From NCBI GenBank assembly GCA_026119855.1, contig JAOWBW010001628.1:124001-188000 (forward strand): DNA of 64,000 nt. Reading direction: 5' to 3'. The notes beneath the pieces are model-generated. The model searched no databases, was not told where the DNA came from, and was given only the letters and a program-made list of their open reading frames with translations. The stretch is from Campanula takesimana. Lineage: Eukaryota > Streptophyta > Magnoliopsida > Asterales > Campanulaceae. Below, in pieces: positions 35,664-49,231 of the stretch (position 1 is its first letter; every line of letters begins with the position of its first letter). A program made the translations under genes and the position numbers.

Positions 35664-37248
35664 TCCCCAAGATTAGCCCAAGTATATAAAATATACCAAT
35701 CCGTGGACAAGCCACGAGCAAATAGATGCTCAAGCACAGAAAATGATTTATGGAGTAATTCAAAAATTAATTACGACAATAAAAAGGAAAGTCTTACGTC
35801 ATCATCGCCCTTGCCACATCTGTAGCGCCATCCGAAGTCATGGCCAAGAAAACTAGAATAGTTTTCAGGATGTCAGCGTTCAAATATGGCATCATCTTTG
35901 CTGCTTGCTGAAACGCAATAAAATTCATGTCAAAATGTCAGAAGATGTTAATGGAGAGAACACAACCATAGTACCTATAGAACCTGTCAAGGGCTCAACA
36001 GTAAATTGGCTACATTTCAATGTTCCATATAAACTACTTGACCATCTCATAAAAACAAAATTCAGAACATTTTACCATTAGCACTATTTGAATGTGAAAT
36101 ATGCATACCAAGTTTGACACAAGTTTTTATTTTTTAAGAGCCGTAAAAGATTGAAAGGCTGCTATCTTTAAGTCCCTGTTGTTAGATATTTTCCAGTAAG
36201 TAATCCCAACTTAGTACACATTTTCTTGGTTCTAAAATTTCTCTTTCTCCTAACTTGATAAACATACTTTCCCGACCCCCAAGCATTTACACACAATGGG
36301 ACTTGTAAGTGAGAGTAACGTTTACGTTTACAATACATAAAAGGATTTAAAACAATGTAAAAATAAACTCACGACAAAAAATGGAAAAATCATTAACACA
36401 GAGAAAGGTGGCCTCAGGATGAAAAGTTCAAAAGAGTCAGCTGCATATAAAGTAAAAATATCTTAATGGAGAGATATGTTGATAGCATAGAGTTAAGGCA
36501 ATTCAGCAAAGAGAGGAAGCAGTCTAAGAAATCTATAAGCAGCTATTGCAGGTACTGCAAAAGATAAGAAGATGGATTTGGTGAATTTACTGCTTAATTT
36601 ATGAAATGAATGGAAAAAACATTTACTTTAGCCATATTTAAAAGTAAAGCATAATAGATGGACTTTTGAGCATAATAAATGGACTATTGCACGTAACAAG
36701 ATGTACCAATTACTTCATCAGATGGATAATAAGATGAGCATAAAGTACCTTGCTCATTATCAAAATATATAAACAATAGAAAGTAAATGTCATAAATATA
36801 TGATTGCCCTTTAATTGTGGAAATTGGTTGCAAATTTGCAATAGAAGTCAGGACGCTTTAATTATTTTCTTTTCATTTTATATGTAAAATGTGCATACAG
36901 AGATTTGCCAAGGGAGGAAGCTTAAAGATTATTGCAAATGGCTGTCGTTACTAGTGAAGGCATCATCAGAAATATATGGAAAACAACAATCAATTTTTGC
37001 TATTGTTTCATAAAAATTTACACAAGATTCCTAGTTGCCCATGTTCTATTCACGTAGGCACCAGATTAAGTGTCACTCCCTCCGTTCCACTGGATGAGTC
37101 CACTATCCTTTTTGAAACGTTTCATTTAAAGACTGCAATTATGATAAGGGAGCTATAAATAAAGGAAAATTCTCTCAAAGTTTTTTGTTCATGCTCAAAC
37201 TAAGATTGTTTTCTTGCAAATATTTAGAAAAAAAGTCACCAAACTTTT

Positions 37249-38022
37249 CACTTTTTTGGATTTGATCACCCAACTCATTTTTTTCCAACCAACACATCCA
37301 GCTCTTTTTTTTTTTTACGTCTGTAGTCACTTTCACTAACTCGTAAGTTTGTTTTTCCGTTATTTAGTCATGTCCATTGCAGCAGTGAACTTGCTGATCC
37401 AATCTTTTCTTTTTGAATCCAACCGTTTTTTTTTTTTAATCCAACACAATAAACTCTCTTTTTTTGTCTTTTTTTTTGGCATCCAAGGTATCTCCCCCTC
37501 CTTCTCACCACCACCCTACTACAGCCATTACCATCACCACTAGCGCTGTCATCACCACCACCCGCCACCCCCACCGTCACTACCATTGTCATCACCATCA
37601 CCGGCCACCCCCTGCCACTACCATCACCGACACCATCTCAACCCCACCACCACTATATCGGTGGTGGTAGATTTATGATGGTGGTTGTGATGGTGACGGT
37701 GATGGTGATTTTGGTGCGGTGGTGGCGGAGATGAAGATGGTGGTGATGGCGGTAGTAGGGTGGTGCTGGTAATGGTGGATTTGATGGGTGGTAGTGAGGA
37801 GGGGAGAAGATGGAGGGTGGATGTGTTGGCTGCCAAAAGAAAAGAGTTTGGTCAGCAAGTTTCCTATATTACCCTTCAAATATGGTCACATGCAATGCAT
37901 ATGACTAGATAACGGAAAAAACTAACAGGGTTAGTGAAAGTGACTAGAGATGCAAAAAAAAATAAGTTGGACGTGTTGGTTGGAAAAGTAATGATTGAGT
38001 GATCAAATCCAAAAATAGTGAA
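37249..38022. mobile_element. Foldback element, copy 2 (5' intron of copy B)
   Basis: Same outer arms and CCACCA/GGTGGT core as 30820-31645, at the matching intron position. The core meets at about 37660. Confidence 0.75.
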
Positions 38023-39048
38023 TTGGGTTGTTTTTTTCATTGTTTCCAAATTTATAACTTTGATATAAATCACATGAAATACAAAGGCATAAAAGTGCAA
38101 AACAAAAAAGTTTTTTCAAATGTGGACTCTTAGTGTGGAAAGATGGGAGTATATCAAACAAGAATAAACTAACAATGCAATCAAGCCAGATCTTAATTCC
38201 ACATATAATCAAATACAAGTACATATGATGGAATGGGAGTACCTGAAGAATCCCCTCAACGAAATCAACTGCACCCTTGTGAATAAAAAACGATAGTAAC
38301 AGAAGTACCTGGAAAATCTGTTCAAGAAAACCAACGGCGCCCTTGTGAATACAAGAGAATAATAACACAATTTGAGACCAATTGACGGAAGATTAAAAAT
38401 TTCAGGTAAAGCTACAAACTTTGACTCAACACAATAAAGCGCGGAAAATGGGTTTCACAAGAAGCAATACTATACTTATACACCCACACACACATAAATA
38501 CAAGCCTCACCGCTAACCTGTTTATTCATTAACCAATCCAACACGCTACTCTCAAGTAGAAAGCTGTGACACTTGTGATACACCGTAAACACGTAACTTT
38601 CTTAACACGATTATTATCTTTCATGCACTATGACATTTGTGTCGATGAGTTTCACCAAAGGATGAGGTACCACTTATATGGCATTTCTAAATTAATTAAT
38701 GTTTTCAATAATTATTTTCAAAAAGCTTCACCAACTCAAACTAGCTCAGTTCCTATTTTTGGTTTGGCAGAATAATAGAAACAAAATAAAAGGGACCATA
38801 TCTTTCCATTTTAGCTCTTTTGATGTAAAATTAGAGTATATCATGTTCATAAATCCAGGGAACTCATAAATTTCCTAAAAAGCCTTATATCGTGAATGAA
38901 ATTATCTTAATCTCAAAAAAAAAAAAAAAAAAAAATCCTTTGCAGTTTTTTAGTTGTCATACATTAAAATCAGAAGAACAATAATCATAAAGTTTCCTAA
39001 AAAGCCTTTTTGCATTACTTCACAGAACACTGGTTACTTAATGAAATA

Positions 39049-39244
39049 CTCGCTACGTCCTGTAATAATTGTCGGCTTGTCGCATTCCTTTTTATCTCCA
39101 TCTCAAAATAAATGGCGCATTTCTAAATAAGGAAATATTGTTAGTGCAATTTTACAATGATACAAGCAATGTACAAACAAGTAGAGCAAATTCCTTGAAA
39201 ATATTGACAAGTCAAATGCGACATTTATTAAGGGACAAAGGGAG
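39049..39244. mobile_element. Stowaway MITE upstream of copy B
   Basis: It begins CTCGCTACGTCC and ends GGGACAAAGGGAG. It is the positional equivalent of 32561-32750. Confidence 0.75.
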
Positions 39245-39849
39245 TAGCATTTACATGCCTGCACAAAAACCATCTAATCCAAAACGTGCATTCATTATGA
39301 ATTGCAGTTTGACCTGCCAATACTACATTCAAAATGGAAACTTGACTAACAGACAGTGACGGATCCAGTGGCTTAGTGCACGAGGCTCCATTTATGGCAG
39401 GGTCTGGAAGGGGTCTAATGTACGTAATCTTACCCTGCTTTACAGCTTCCAAACTAAATCCAAATGAATTAACTTAGAATTAGGTGGAAAATAATAAGGG
39501 TAGGCAATTAGAGCAATCATGTTATGAGAATTTTCGTAAGTCATAAAATGCGATCAATGTGTCTTCGCTGAATCGTGGATAAGTAATAGAGAAGAAAAGT
39601 TCCTTTGGAGAGAAGAAGAAAAAATACTTGAAATGAACCCCAACAGTTGTTTCAAAAAGGTAAGTGCATCAATATCTAAGATTGTTTATGAATATACTAA
39701 CATGAATGTAGCTACATAATGACAAGGTTAAGCACTCTAGCAGTAAACTTGCAGAACATCAAGCTACACCATTTGTTGATCATGCAAGTATTACATTATG
39801 TTTGGTCATCATCGCATATAAACCCCCATTCTGAACCTATTTATGTGAT

Positions 39850-41324
39850 CAAATATGTTATCCTTGCTTTCATATTCTATTTTAATTACGACTGTAACAA
39901 TGATCCTAAAATTCTACTTGGACTCCAAGGAAACTTAGCGAGAAAAGAGTATGAATACAAGACTATAACCTTATAATAATATATGCCTAACTCTAAAGTT
40001 TGGGTCAAATCTTTTAATATGATAAAACGTCCAAAAAAATTATAAAATATCAGGTTAAATCATTTAATCTGATAAAACACCCAAAAATCTCCTAAATTCT
40101 ATTCCATTGAATCGTTTAATCTGATTAGGTCCTAGAAATCCCTAAATTTCCAGTTCCCCTATAAATAGTGTGGTCGTCCTTCACCTTCATAACAGACCAT
40201 AATATTATTCGTTTTATAGGAAAAAGAACTTAGAGAAGCTAAAGCAACCACTTCCCCACAAGATATGTTTCGCTAAAAAATGGTTATTTAAAATTCTCGC
40301 TTGCTCTTTATCCAAATACACCACAAACTGCAAAGACCCCACAATCCCACAAACGTCTCGCAATCAAGTAAAATATGATGCTTGGTTCAAAAAAGGATGA
40401 GATTTGATTTTGGTAAGACCTCAACTACCACACTTAGGGTTCTCGTATTGAAGTTTCCATGATCCAGGAACTCCAAGACTTCAAAAGATTGAGTCGAGTT
40501 CTTATTAGGCTATTCGATATAAATTAGAGATAAATTAGTTGTAACTGGTTATCAAGGAATAATTGCTCTTTGAGGATAGTTTAGGCTATTATTATAATAG
40601 GGTACAACCTAGCATAGCCTAGTAAAAATAGCTTTAGTTTCAACAGAAAATACTGATTTAATATTTATTACTTGAAAATTGACATTCATTTCGAGAAAGA
40701 GGGAGTAGTTGATTGTATACAATATACTTCCTTCGTCCCCTAATAAAGTCAGTCCTATTTTCAAATTAAGGTTTCAAATCACTAAATTTTCAAAAACTTA
40801 CTCCATCCGTCCCAATTTAATGATCCTACTTTGACTTTGCACGGGGATTAAGAAAAAGAAAATGTTGTCATGTGAAAAGTAAAGTAGGAGAGAGAAAGTG
40901 GGTAGGGAGTTTTTGTTGGGACGGACCAAAAAGGAAAGTAAGAACCTTAAATCGGGACAGATGGAGTATATTGTAACTTAAAAATGTTTGAAAAAACAAA
41001 TAGGACTATCAGTTTGAGATAGAAAGAGCGTGAATAATTACTCAAATTTCGTTCAAATTAACAAGTAAAAAGTGACACTATCTTTCATGGATATCTTTCT
41101 GGGACATGTACATAACAAAACTCTAAACCTAAACTGCAAACAGGGAGTAAAATTCAACCCCCCCCCCCATGACTCCATGGCTCAATCCCCATCGTTTGCC
41201 AATTTTCAAAATATTGGGCAATAATGGGAAGCATGAGCGGCGGAATCATGGGCAAGAATTTGAGGAAGGGGAGGGAATTTTATGTCTGGTTTAACAGTTT
41301 CTGAACCTTCAAACTGAACCAAAT

Positions 41325-41358
<34 letters not shown>

Positions 41359-41502
41359 ATTTCTTCAATTTCCATGAGAATTATAGGGCCAACAGAATAA
41401 AAACAAAAGCATCAAAGAGTACTCATAATCCAAAAGACAATCAAACATTTTTGCCATACAAGTCCTGACTGAGTTTAAAAAACAAGTGTCTCTAGCCAAA
41501 TA
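39850..41502. other. Spacer 3' of copy C, no gene seen
   Basis: Bases 40095-40720 recur at 53163-54170. Copy B lacks an equivalent of about 39850-41380. The spacer contains a nested pair of MITEs and an A-run at 41326-41356. Nothing codes convincingly. Confidence 0.5.
40727..41030. mobile_element. Stowaway MITE with a second Stowaway inside
   Basis: The inner element 40801-40966 has CTCCATCCGTCCC and GGGACAGATGGAG ends with TA on both sides. The outer one has arms CAGTCCTATTTTC (about 40750) and AAATAGGACTATC (about 40998), and ends at a decayed TTCCTTCGTCCC / GATAGAAAGAG pair. Confidence 0.65.
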
Positions 41503-43271
41503 TTACCTCATCCCTGAGCCTGACACCGAATCAGCTACCGGAGCCGAAGCCGGAGGATAGAGAAGATTAAAGTCACAAATCGCTTGTTCTCTTCGCTTTT
41601 CAAACACTTTCTCCGGCGGAAATAACTCCCAAAGCGAGATGCTATTTGGTTCGTTTGATCCATTTTCGTCCATAACATTCTCCGTTATGTACCGAAGCGA
41701 ATCTTGCTTGTTCAGTTTATACCCATGCGCACTCATTTTGGTGAGACTATACAAAAATCCGGACCGGAAAACCGTTTCAAATCCTTTAAAGAACTGAGCA
41801 TATCTTTCCAAATAGCGACCCATTTGGGCAATGTCCTCAGAGCTGCATTGGGAAATGAATAGCCTCACGAGTCTCGTATGGTGTCGGTTTCCGTAAAAGA
41901 CGTTGCTTATGCATGGATTCTCTATTATAGCTTCATCCTGAAGAATATCAATCACTTCTTGCTTTGCTTCTGGCGAGTCTCCGGGAAAGTTGATAATATA
42001 TGCTTGTACCTGGTCGTTTTCTAGCAGTCTTGACCACAATGGCTTTGACCCCAACAGTATAGCCTGCTCATATAAGAATATGCTAAGTTATTTTTTTCAA
42101 AAAATTTTCAAAAATAAAAAATAAAAAAAAAATAAAAACTCCCTCCGTCCCGGAAGCATAATCCCATTTGACTTAACATAACTGAACTTTGACCAAACAT
42201 TATTGTCAATCTCATCATCCCAATAAAATTCTAATAATTGTTGTTAATAAGCCACTTAATGAATTATCAATAGCAATTTTGGAATTTCACTAGGATGCTT
42301 AAATTGATGATAATGTTTGGTAAAATTCAGTTATGTTGACCATCAAAAGTTATATGGGATTAAGTGTATGTGACGGAGGGAGTATGATTTTGTAAATCAT
42401 CACCTTAGAAAGCACATATTGGGCTGTCTCGTTTCCGAGCTCAGCGGATTGGCTAAGCAAGCCATTTATATGATGAAACAAGTGCGCACGACCTTCAGCC
42501 ACCTTCACCTTCGACCAGTTCATGGCCTTTAAAACATCCGGGTCGTTTGCAAAGGTCACAAACAATGTACAACTGCAATGACAAGGTTGTTAAAAATGCA
42601 ATTTAAACATCATCTTTCTTTTTCCAGTGACCAATGCGAACATAAAATTAGTCTGAAAGGCTATTTCTGACAAAATATGATACACATGGGTTACAGGTTG
42701 GTTGACTGTGGATGAAAGCCAGGTCAACCTAAAGAAGAATAAATCAAACATCGACATTATTTCCGTAAGAATGAATACACCGAGCTTGACAGACTACTCA
42801 ACCCAATGCAGAGAGTGAACCTTTTGAGACCCAAAGTTCAGTCACAATTTCAGTCGATGGGTCAGATTAGCTAAAAGCGTGAGTCGCCCCAAACAGGGCC
42901 TATGTTAGACATAATGGGTGCGCGTGCACCCAATTTGTTCACACTTAATAGGAAATAAAATATTTATATAAAGTGCAATGTATAACAATATTTTGAACTT
43001 TTGTTCACCCATTTTGAAAAGGCTTTGGTTCCAACACTGCCCCCAAGTTTAGCCCAAGTCTGTGAAATATACCAATCCTTGGACAAACCACTGGCAAATG
43101 GATGCTCAAGCACAGGAAACGATTTAAGGAGTAATTCAAAAATTAATTACGACAATAAAAAGGAAAGTCTTACGTCAGCATCGCCCTTGCCACATCAGTA
43201 GCGCCATCTGGAGTCATGGCCAAGAAAACCAAAATAGTTTTCAGGATGTCAGCGTTCAAATATGCCATCAT
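41503..43271 (-). CDS. F-box-like protein, tandem copy C (3 coding exons)
   Basis: Exons are 43174-43271, 42404-42572 and 41503-42063; they join in frame to 275 codons plus stop. It is the best-preserved copy together with A. Exon 1 reads MMAYLNADIL... and exon 2 reads CTLFVTFANDPDVLKAMNWSK, then LLSQSAELGNETAQYVLSK. Exon 3 starts AILLGSKPLWSRLLENDQVQ. A 2-bp loss near the end moves the stop to TAA two codons past the copy A stop. The same predicted role applies (F-box-like adaptor, uncertain). The C-terminal third differs most from A and B, suggesting an older split. Confidence 0.6.
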
Positions 43272-43980
43272 CTTTGCTGCTTGCTGAAAAGGCAATCAAG
43301 TTTGTGTCAAAATGGCAGCAGATGTCAAAAATGGCAGAAGATGTAATTGGCAATAAACACAACCATAGTACTTATAGTACCTATCAAGGGCTCAACAGTA
43401 AATGGCTACATTTCAATGTTCCGTATATGCTAGTTGATCATCTCACAAAACAAAACAAAAAAAAATGAACATTTTTTCCATTAGCTATCTTTTAAATGAG
43501 AAATAAGAATACTAAGTTTGACACAACTTTTTATTTTTCAAGAGTCAAAAGGGATTTAAATGCTGATGTCTTCACCCCCCCCCCCCCAATCTATATTTTC
43601 CAATAACTACCCAACTCAGGTACGCATTTTCTTAGTTCTGATCTTGTCCTTCTCCTAGTTTGATATAACATACTTTCTCTACCCCCAAGCATATATAGAC
43701 AATGGGAGTGGTAAGTGGTAGCAAAAGTTACAATAACATGAAAGGATTTAGGCAATGTAAGAATAAACTCATGACAAAATTGGAAGTATCATTAACACAT
43801 AGAAAGATGGCCTTACGATGAGAAGTTTAAAGGGTCAGCTGCATATAAAGTAAAAATATCAGAATGGAAAGATATGCTGTTAACATAGAATTAAGGCAGT
43901 TCAGGAAAGAGAGGGAGTAGTTTAAGAAATCAATAAGCAGCTATTGCAAAAGATAATAAGAAATGTACGAAAAACAACTA

Positions 43981-44220
43981 CTCCCTCTGTCCCAGAGTAA
44001 GTGTCCCTTTCCTAAACTTTACAAAGAATCTTTAATATTCCTCCCACTCATTCTCTCTCCTAATTTACTTTTATACTCACAACACCAATCAACTTACTAT
44101 CCCTACCCCACCTTCTCTCTCCTACCTCACTTTTCATACTCACAACACTTACAACAAATCCACCATTTCTTAATCTACGTGCAAATAGAAGGGTGGACAC
44201 TTACTATGGGACAGAGGGAG
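43981..44220. mobile_element. Stowaway MITE in the 5' intron of copy C
   Basis: It begins CTCCCTCTGTCCC and ends GGGACAGAGGGAG, flanked by TA, 240 bp. It is specific to copy C. Confidence 0.85.
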
Positions 44221-44459
44221 TATCAATTTTTGCTATTGTATCACAAAAAATTCCAAAAGATTCCCAGTTGGCCAATGTTCTATCCACATTGGCAGCAGAT
44301 TAAGTATCACTCCCTCCATTCCATGAGATGAGATGAGTCCACTATCCTTTTTGGGATGTTTCATTTAATGAGTGCAATTATAATAAGGAAGTTATAAATA
44401 AATAAAATTTCTCTCAAAGTTCTTCATTCATGCTCAAACTATGATAGTTTTCTTGCAAA

Positions 44460-44490
<31 letters not shown>

Positions 44491-44499
44491 AAAAACTAT

Positions 44500-45325
44500 T
44501 CACTTTTTTTGGATTTGATCACCCAACTCATTATTTTTTTTTCCAACAAACACATCCACCTCATTCTTTTGCGTCTATAGCCACTTTCACTAAATCCGTC
44601 TAAGTTTTTTCCCCGTTATCTAGTCTTGTTCATTGCATGTGACCATATTTTCATGGGTAAACTAGTAAACTTGCTGACCTAATCTTTTCTTTTTGCATCC
44701 AACCTTTTGTATCCAACACAATCAACTCTTTTTTCTTTTCTTTTTTTTTTTTTGGCAACCAACATATTCCACCCTCTTTCTCAACACCACCCGCCACCCC
44801 CACCACAGCCACCATCATCATCGTCGCCATCTTCACCACTAATCACCGCCACCACCATTACCGCCACAGCCATCATCACCACCCCCACCATAATCGCCAC
44901 CACCATCACCGATACCATCTCAACCCTACCACCACCATGTTGGTGGTGGTAGGTTTATGATGGTGGTGGTGATGGTAAGGTTGTGATGGTGGTTTTGGTG
45001 TAATGGTGGCAAAGATGATGGATGGAGGTAATGAGGTTGTGGGGGGTGGTGGATTTGATGGGTGGTAATGAGGAGGGGGAAGATGGAGGGTTGATGTGTT
45101 GGATGCAGAATATAGAAAAGAGTGAGATGCAAAACAAAAAGAGTTGGGTTAGCAAGTTTCCTTCAAATATGGTCAAATGCAATGCATATGACTAGATAAA
45201 GGAAAACAAAATATTAATCCGAGTTAGTGAAAGTGAATAGAGACGCAAAAAAAATATCATTTGGATGTGTTGCTCACAAAAAAATAACGATTTGAGTGAT
45301 CAAAACCAAAAATACAAAATTGGGT
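44500..45325. mobile_element. Foldback element, copy 3 (5' intron of copy C)
   Basis: Same arms and triplet core as the other copies; the core meets at about 44940. An A-run at 44465-44488 lies just outside the left arm. Confidence 0.75.
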
Positions 45326-46362
45326 GTTTTTTAAAAAAAAATAAAAAATGGCATATTTCCAAAATTTATAACTTTGATCCAAAATCACAAGAAATACAAA
45401 GGCATAAAAGTACAAAATAAAAAAGTTTGACTTTCAAATGTGGACTCTTAATGTGGAAAGGAGGGAGTATATCAAACAAAAATAAACTAACAATACAAAC
45501 AAGCCGGATCTTAATTCCACAGATAATCAAAATGTAAGTACATATGATGGAAAGGCAGTACCTGAAGAATCTGCTCAAGGAAATCAACTGCACCCTTGTG
45601 AATACAAGATGATGGTAACAGAAGTACCTGGAAAATCTGTTCAAGGAAACAAACTGCACCCTTGTTAATATAAGACGATAATAACACAATTTGATACCAA
45701 TTGACAGAAGATTAAAAATTTCAGGTAAAGCTACAAACTTTCAATCAACACAATAAAGCGATCGGAAAATGGGTTTCACAAGAAGCAATGCTATACTTAT
45801 ACACCCACACGCACATAAATATAAGCCTCACCGCTAACCTCTCTATAAATTAACAAATCCAACACGCTACTCTCAAGTAGAATACGGTCACACTTGTGAT
45901 ACACCGTAAACACGTATTCTTAACACGTTTATTATCTTTCATGTACCATGACACTTGTGTTGATGAGTTTCACCAAAGGATGAGATACCACTTATATGGA
46001 ATTTCTAAATTATTAATGTTTTCAATAATTATCTTCAAACAAGCTTCACCAACTCAAACTAGCTCACTTCCTATTTTTGGTCAGGAAGAATAAAAGAAAC
46101 AAAATAAATTAAAAAGGAAGCATCTCTTTCCCTTTCAGCACTCCTGATGTAAAATTAGAGTAAATCAGGTTCATAAATCCAGGAAATAATATAGTTTCCT
46201 AAAAAGCCTTATATCATTAATGAAATTATCTTAATCTCAAAAAAATATTCTTCCTTTGCAGTTCTTAGTTGTCATACATTAAAATCAGGATAGTAGTACT
46301 CATAAAGTTTCCTAAAAAACCTTATTTCTTAACTTCACAGAACACTAATACTTAATGAAATA

Positions 46363-46555
46363 CTCGCTACGTCCTGTAATAATTGTCGGCTTGTCGCACA
46401 TTCCTTTTTGCCCATCCCAATATAAATGTCGCATTTCTAAATAAGGAAATATCGTTAAAGCAATTTTACAATGATACAAGCAATGAACAAACAAGTTGAG
46501 CAAATTCCTTGAAAACATTGACAAGTCAAATGCGACATTTATGGGACAAAGGGAG
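46363..46555. mobile_element. Stowaway MITE upstream of copy C
   Basis: It begins CTCGCTACGTCC and ends GGGACAAAGGGAG. It is the positional equivalent of 32561-32750. Confidence 0.75.
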
Positions 46556-47408
46556 TAGCATTTACATGCTTGCACAAAAACCATCTAATCCAAAACGTGC
46601 ATTCATTATAAATTGAAGTTTCAACTGCCAATACTACATTCAAAATAGAAACATGACTAACAGATGGTGATGGATCCAGTGACTTAGTGCACGAGGCTCC
46701 ATTTATGGCAGGGTCTGGGAGGGGTATAATGTACGTAATCTTACCCTGCTTTACAGCTTCCAAACTAAATCCAAATGAATGAACTTAGAATGAGGTGGAA
46801 AATAATAAGGTTAGGCAATTAGAGTAATAATGTTACGAGAATTTTCCTAAGTCATAAAATCCAATCAATGTGTCTCATAGAATCATGGATAAGCCACTTA
46901 ATGACTTATCAAAATCGGTTTTTAATGGTCAACCCAACTGAAGTTTGACCAAACATTATTGCCAATCTTATAATCCCAATTGAAATACTCATAAATGTTA
47001 TTGATAAGCCACTTAATGACTTATCAATAGCAATTTTTAGAATTTCACTAGGATGATTAGATTGACAATAATCTTTGGTCAAAGTTCAGTGTTCAGTTAT
47101 GTTGACCATCAAAAGTCAAATGGGATTATGTTTCCGGGACGGAGGGAGTATGATTTAGTAAATCATCACCTTGGAAAGCACATATTGGGCTGTCTCGTTG
47201 CCGAGCTCAGCCGATTGGCTAAGTAAGCCATTTATGTGGTGAAATGAGTGCGCACGACCTTCCACAACCCTCACCTTAGACCAGTTCATGGCCTTTAATA
47301 CATCTTGGTCTTTTGCAAAGGTCACAAATAATGTGCAACTGCAATGAGAAGGTTGTTAAAAATGCAGTTTAGAAATCCTCTTTCGTTTTCCAATGACCAA
47401 GGTGAATA

Positions 47409-47587
47409 CTCCCTCCGTCCCAAAATGATCTTTGCATTTGACTAATCAAACTTTTGAAGGATATGAACACTTGCTACATGAGCCATGCTATGTTTATGCA
47501 CTTCTAAGCCTAAATTGTGGAAATGAGAAGTTGTTTTTGGGACAATGAAAAATGACAAGTAGGAAGATCATTATGGGACATAGGGAG
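47409..47587. mobile_element. Stowaway MITE in intron 1 of copy D
   Basis: It begins CTCCCTCCGTCCC and ends GGGACATAGGGAG with TA flanks, 179 bp. It is specific to copy D. Confidence 0.85.
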
Positions 47588-47842
47588 TATAAAATTAGTC
47601 TTAAAGGCTATTTCTGACACAAATATGATACGCGGGTGACAAGTTGACTCACTGAAGATGAAAGCCAGGTCAACCTAAAGTAGACAAAATCGAAAATTGA
47701 CATTAATTCCGCAAGAATAATGAATACACCGAGCTTGGCAGATTACTCAACCAACCCAAATGCAGAGAGTGAACAGACCCAAGGCTTTAGTCCCAACTTC
47801 AGTCAATGGGTCAGAGTAGCTAAAAGTGTGAGTCCCCCAAAG

Positions 47843-48022
47843 CAGAGGCGGAGATAAGTTTACAATTCCCCACATTTAATAAAAAATGTTTTATTAATTT
47901 ACTTTATACAAAGTGCAATGTATAACTAAATAGTTTGTCTAGCTTAGATCCTAAGTGCCATTGTATGACTAGATTTTGAACTTTTGCGCGCACATTTTGA
48001 AAAAGCTCTCGGTCCGCCACTG
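47843..48022. mobile_element. Small hAT-like MITE in intron 1 of copy D
   Basis: Ends CAGAGGCGGA / TCCGCCACTG, with an 8-bp duplication CCCCAAAG / CCCCCAAG. Confidence 0.7.
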
Positions 48023-48879
48023 CCCCCAAGGTTAGCCCAAGTCTGTGAAATATACCAATCCGTGGACAAACCACTGGCAAATGGATGTTCAAGCACAGGA
48101 AACGATATATGGAGTAAATCAAAAATTAAATTAAGACAATAAAAAGAAAAGTCTTACGTCAGCATCGCCCTTGCCACATCTGTAGCGCCATCTGGAGTCA
48201 TGGCCAAGAAAACCAGAATAGTTTTCAGGATGTCAGCATTCAAATATGGCATCATTTTTGCTGCTTGCTGAGAAGGCAATAAAATTCATGTCAAAATGCC
48301 AAAGAGGGCTCAACAGTAAATTGGCTGTGTTTAAATGTTCCGTATAAACTAATTGACCATAAAAACAAATTTTAGAACATTTTTCCATTATCTACCATTT
48401 AAAGTATTTCAATGTGACATGCGCATATTAAGTTTGACACAAGTTTTAATTTTCAAGAGTCTTGAAAGGCTGCTATCTTCACGTAGATATTTTCCGATAA
48501 GTAATCCCAACTTAGCACACATTTTCTTGGTTCTGAATTTTTCTTTCTCCTAGCTTGATAAACATACTTTCCCTACCCCCAAGCATATATACACAATGGA
48601 GTTATAAGTGAGAGTAAATTTACAGTCACATAAAAGGATTTAGGCGATGTAAGAATAAACTCACGACAAAATTGGAAAATATCATTAACACAAAGAAAGA
48701 TGGCCTCATGATTAAAGAGTTTAAAGAGTCAGCTGCATATAAAGTAAAAATATCGGAATGGGAAAAAAAAATGCTGATAGCATTGAATTAAGGCAGTTCA
48801 GAGAGGAAGTAATCTAAGAAATCTATAAGCAGCTATTGCAGGTTCTGCAAAAGATAATAAGATGGATTTGGTGAAATTA

Positions 48880-49131
48880 CTCCCTCCGTCCAAAATGATC
48901 TTCACACTTTTTTCGTCGTTACTACAAAGGAACTTTGAGCTATAATTTTAGGTTAAATTAATAATCCTAATGAAAATCTAAAACTTGTTATTGATAGTAT
49001 TGTTGATGGTCTATCAATAACAAGTTTTTTAAATTTTTATTAGAATAATTAAATAAACTTGCAATTATTGCTCAAAATTCCTTTGGAGTAACGGCAAAAC
49101 AAGTGTGAAGACCATTTTAGGACGGAGGGAA
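48880..49131. mobile_element. Stowaway MITE in the 5' intron of copy D
   Basis: It begins CTCCCTCCGTCC and ends AGGACGGAGGGAA with TA flanks. The ~250-bp arms are complementary (AATGATCTTCACACTT / AAGTGTGAAGACCATT). Confidence 0.85.
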
Positions 49132-49231
49132 TACTACTTAATTTATGACATGGGTGGAAAGAACATTTAATTCAGCCGTAGTAAAAGTAAAGCATAATAT
49201 GTGGACTTTTGCTAACAAGATGTACCAATTA

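Larger units (their letters stand above)
33587..35895 (-). pseudogene. F-box-like gene, tandem copy B (broken)
   Basis: Exon 1 (35798-35895) and exon 2 (34911-35079, 169 nt) match copies A and C with intact splice sites and frame. Exon 3 starts at 34275, but a one-base loss near 34214 shifts the frame within the first ~20 codons. At the 3' end the TGA of copy A is TGC here (33725-33727). The old frame therefore reads on for about 45 extra codons to 33587. A hAT MITE is inserted 8 bp before the exon 3 acceptor (34284-34526). Most of the protein after exon 2 would be wrong or truncated. Confidence 0.75.
47170..48255 (-). pseudogene. F-box-like gene, tandem copy D, last exon missing
   Basis: Exon 1 (48158-48255) and exon 2 (47170-47338, 169 nt) are intact, with proper splice sites and frame (MMPYLNADIL; AMNWSKVRVVEGRAHSFHHI). 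Exon 3 and its downstream flank are absent. Left of the intron 2 MITE the sequence jumps at about 46893-46920 to the upstream region of copy C. A transcript would have to end early, read through, or splice into copy C. The nearer of the two 5'-exon donors has also decayed (CAGGTACTG elsewhere, CAAATACTG here, about 49976). Confidence 0.7.

Noticed and set aside
40150..40200. Possible promoter 'ctataaatagt' in the array spacer (also at 53220)
   Set aside because: A TATA-like word is present, but no gene follows in either direction at a sensible distance.
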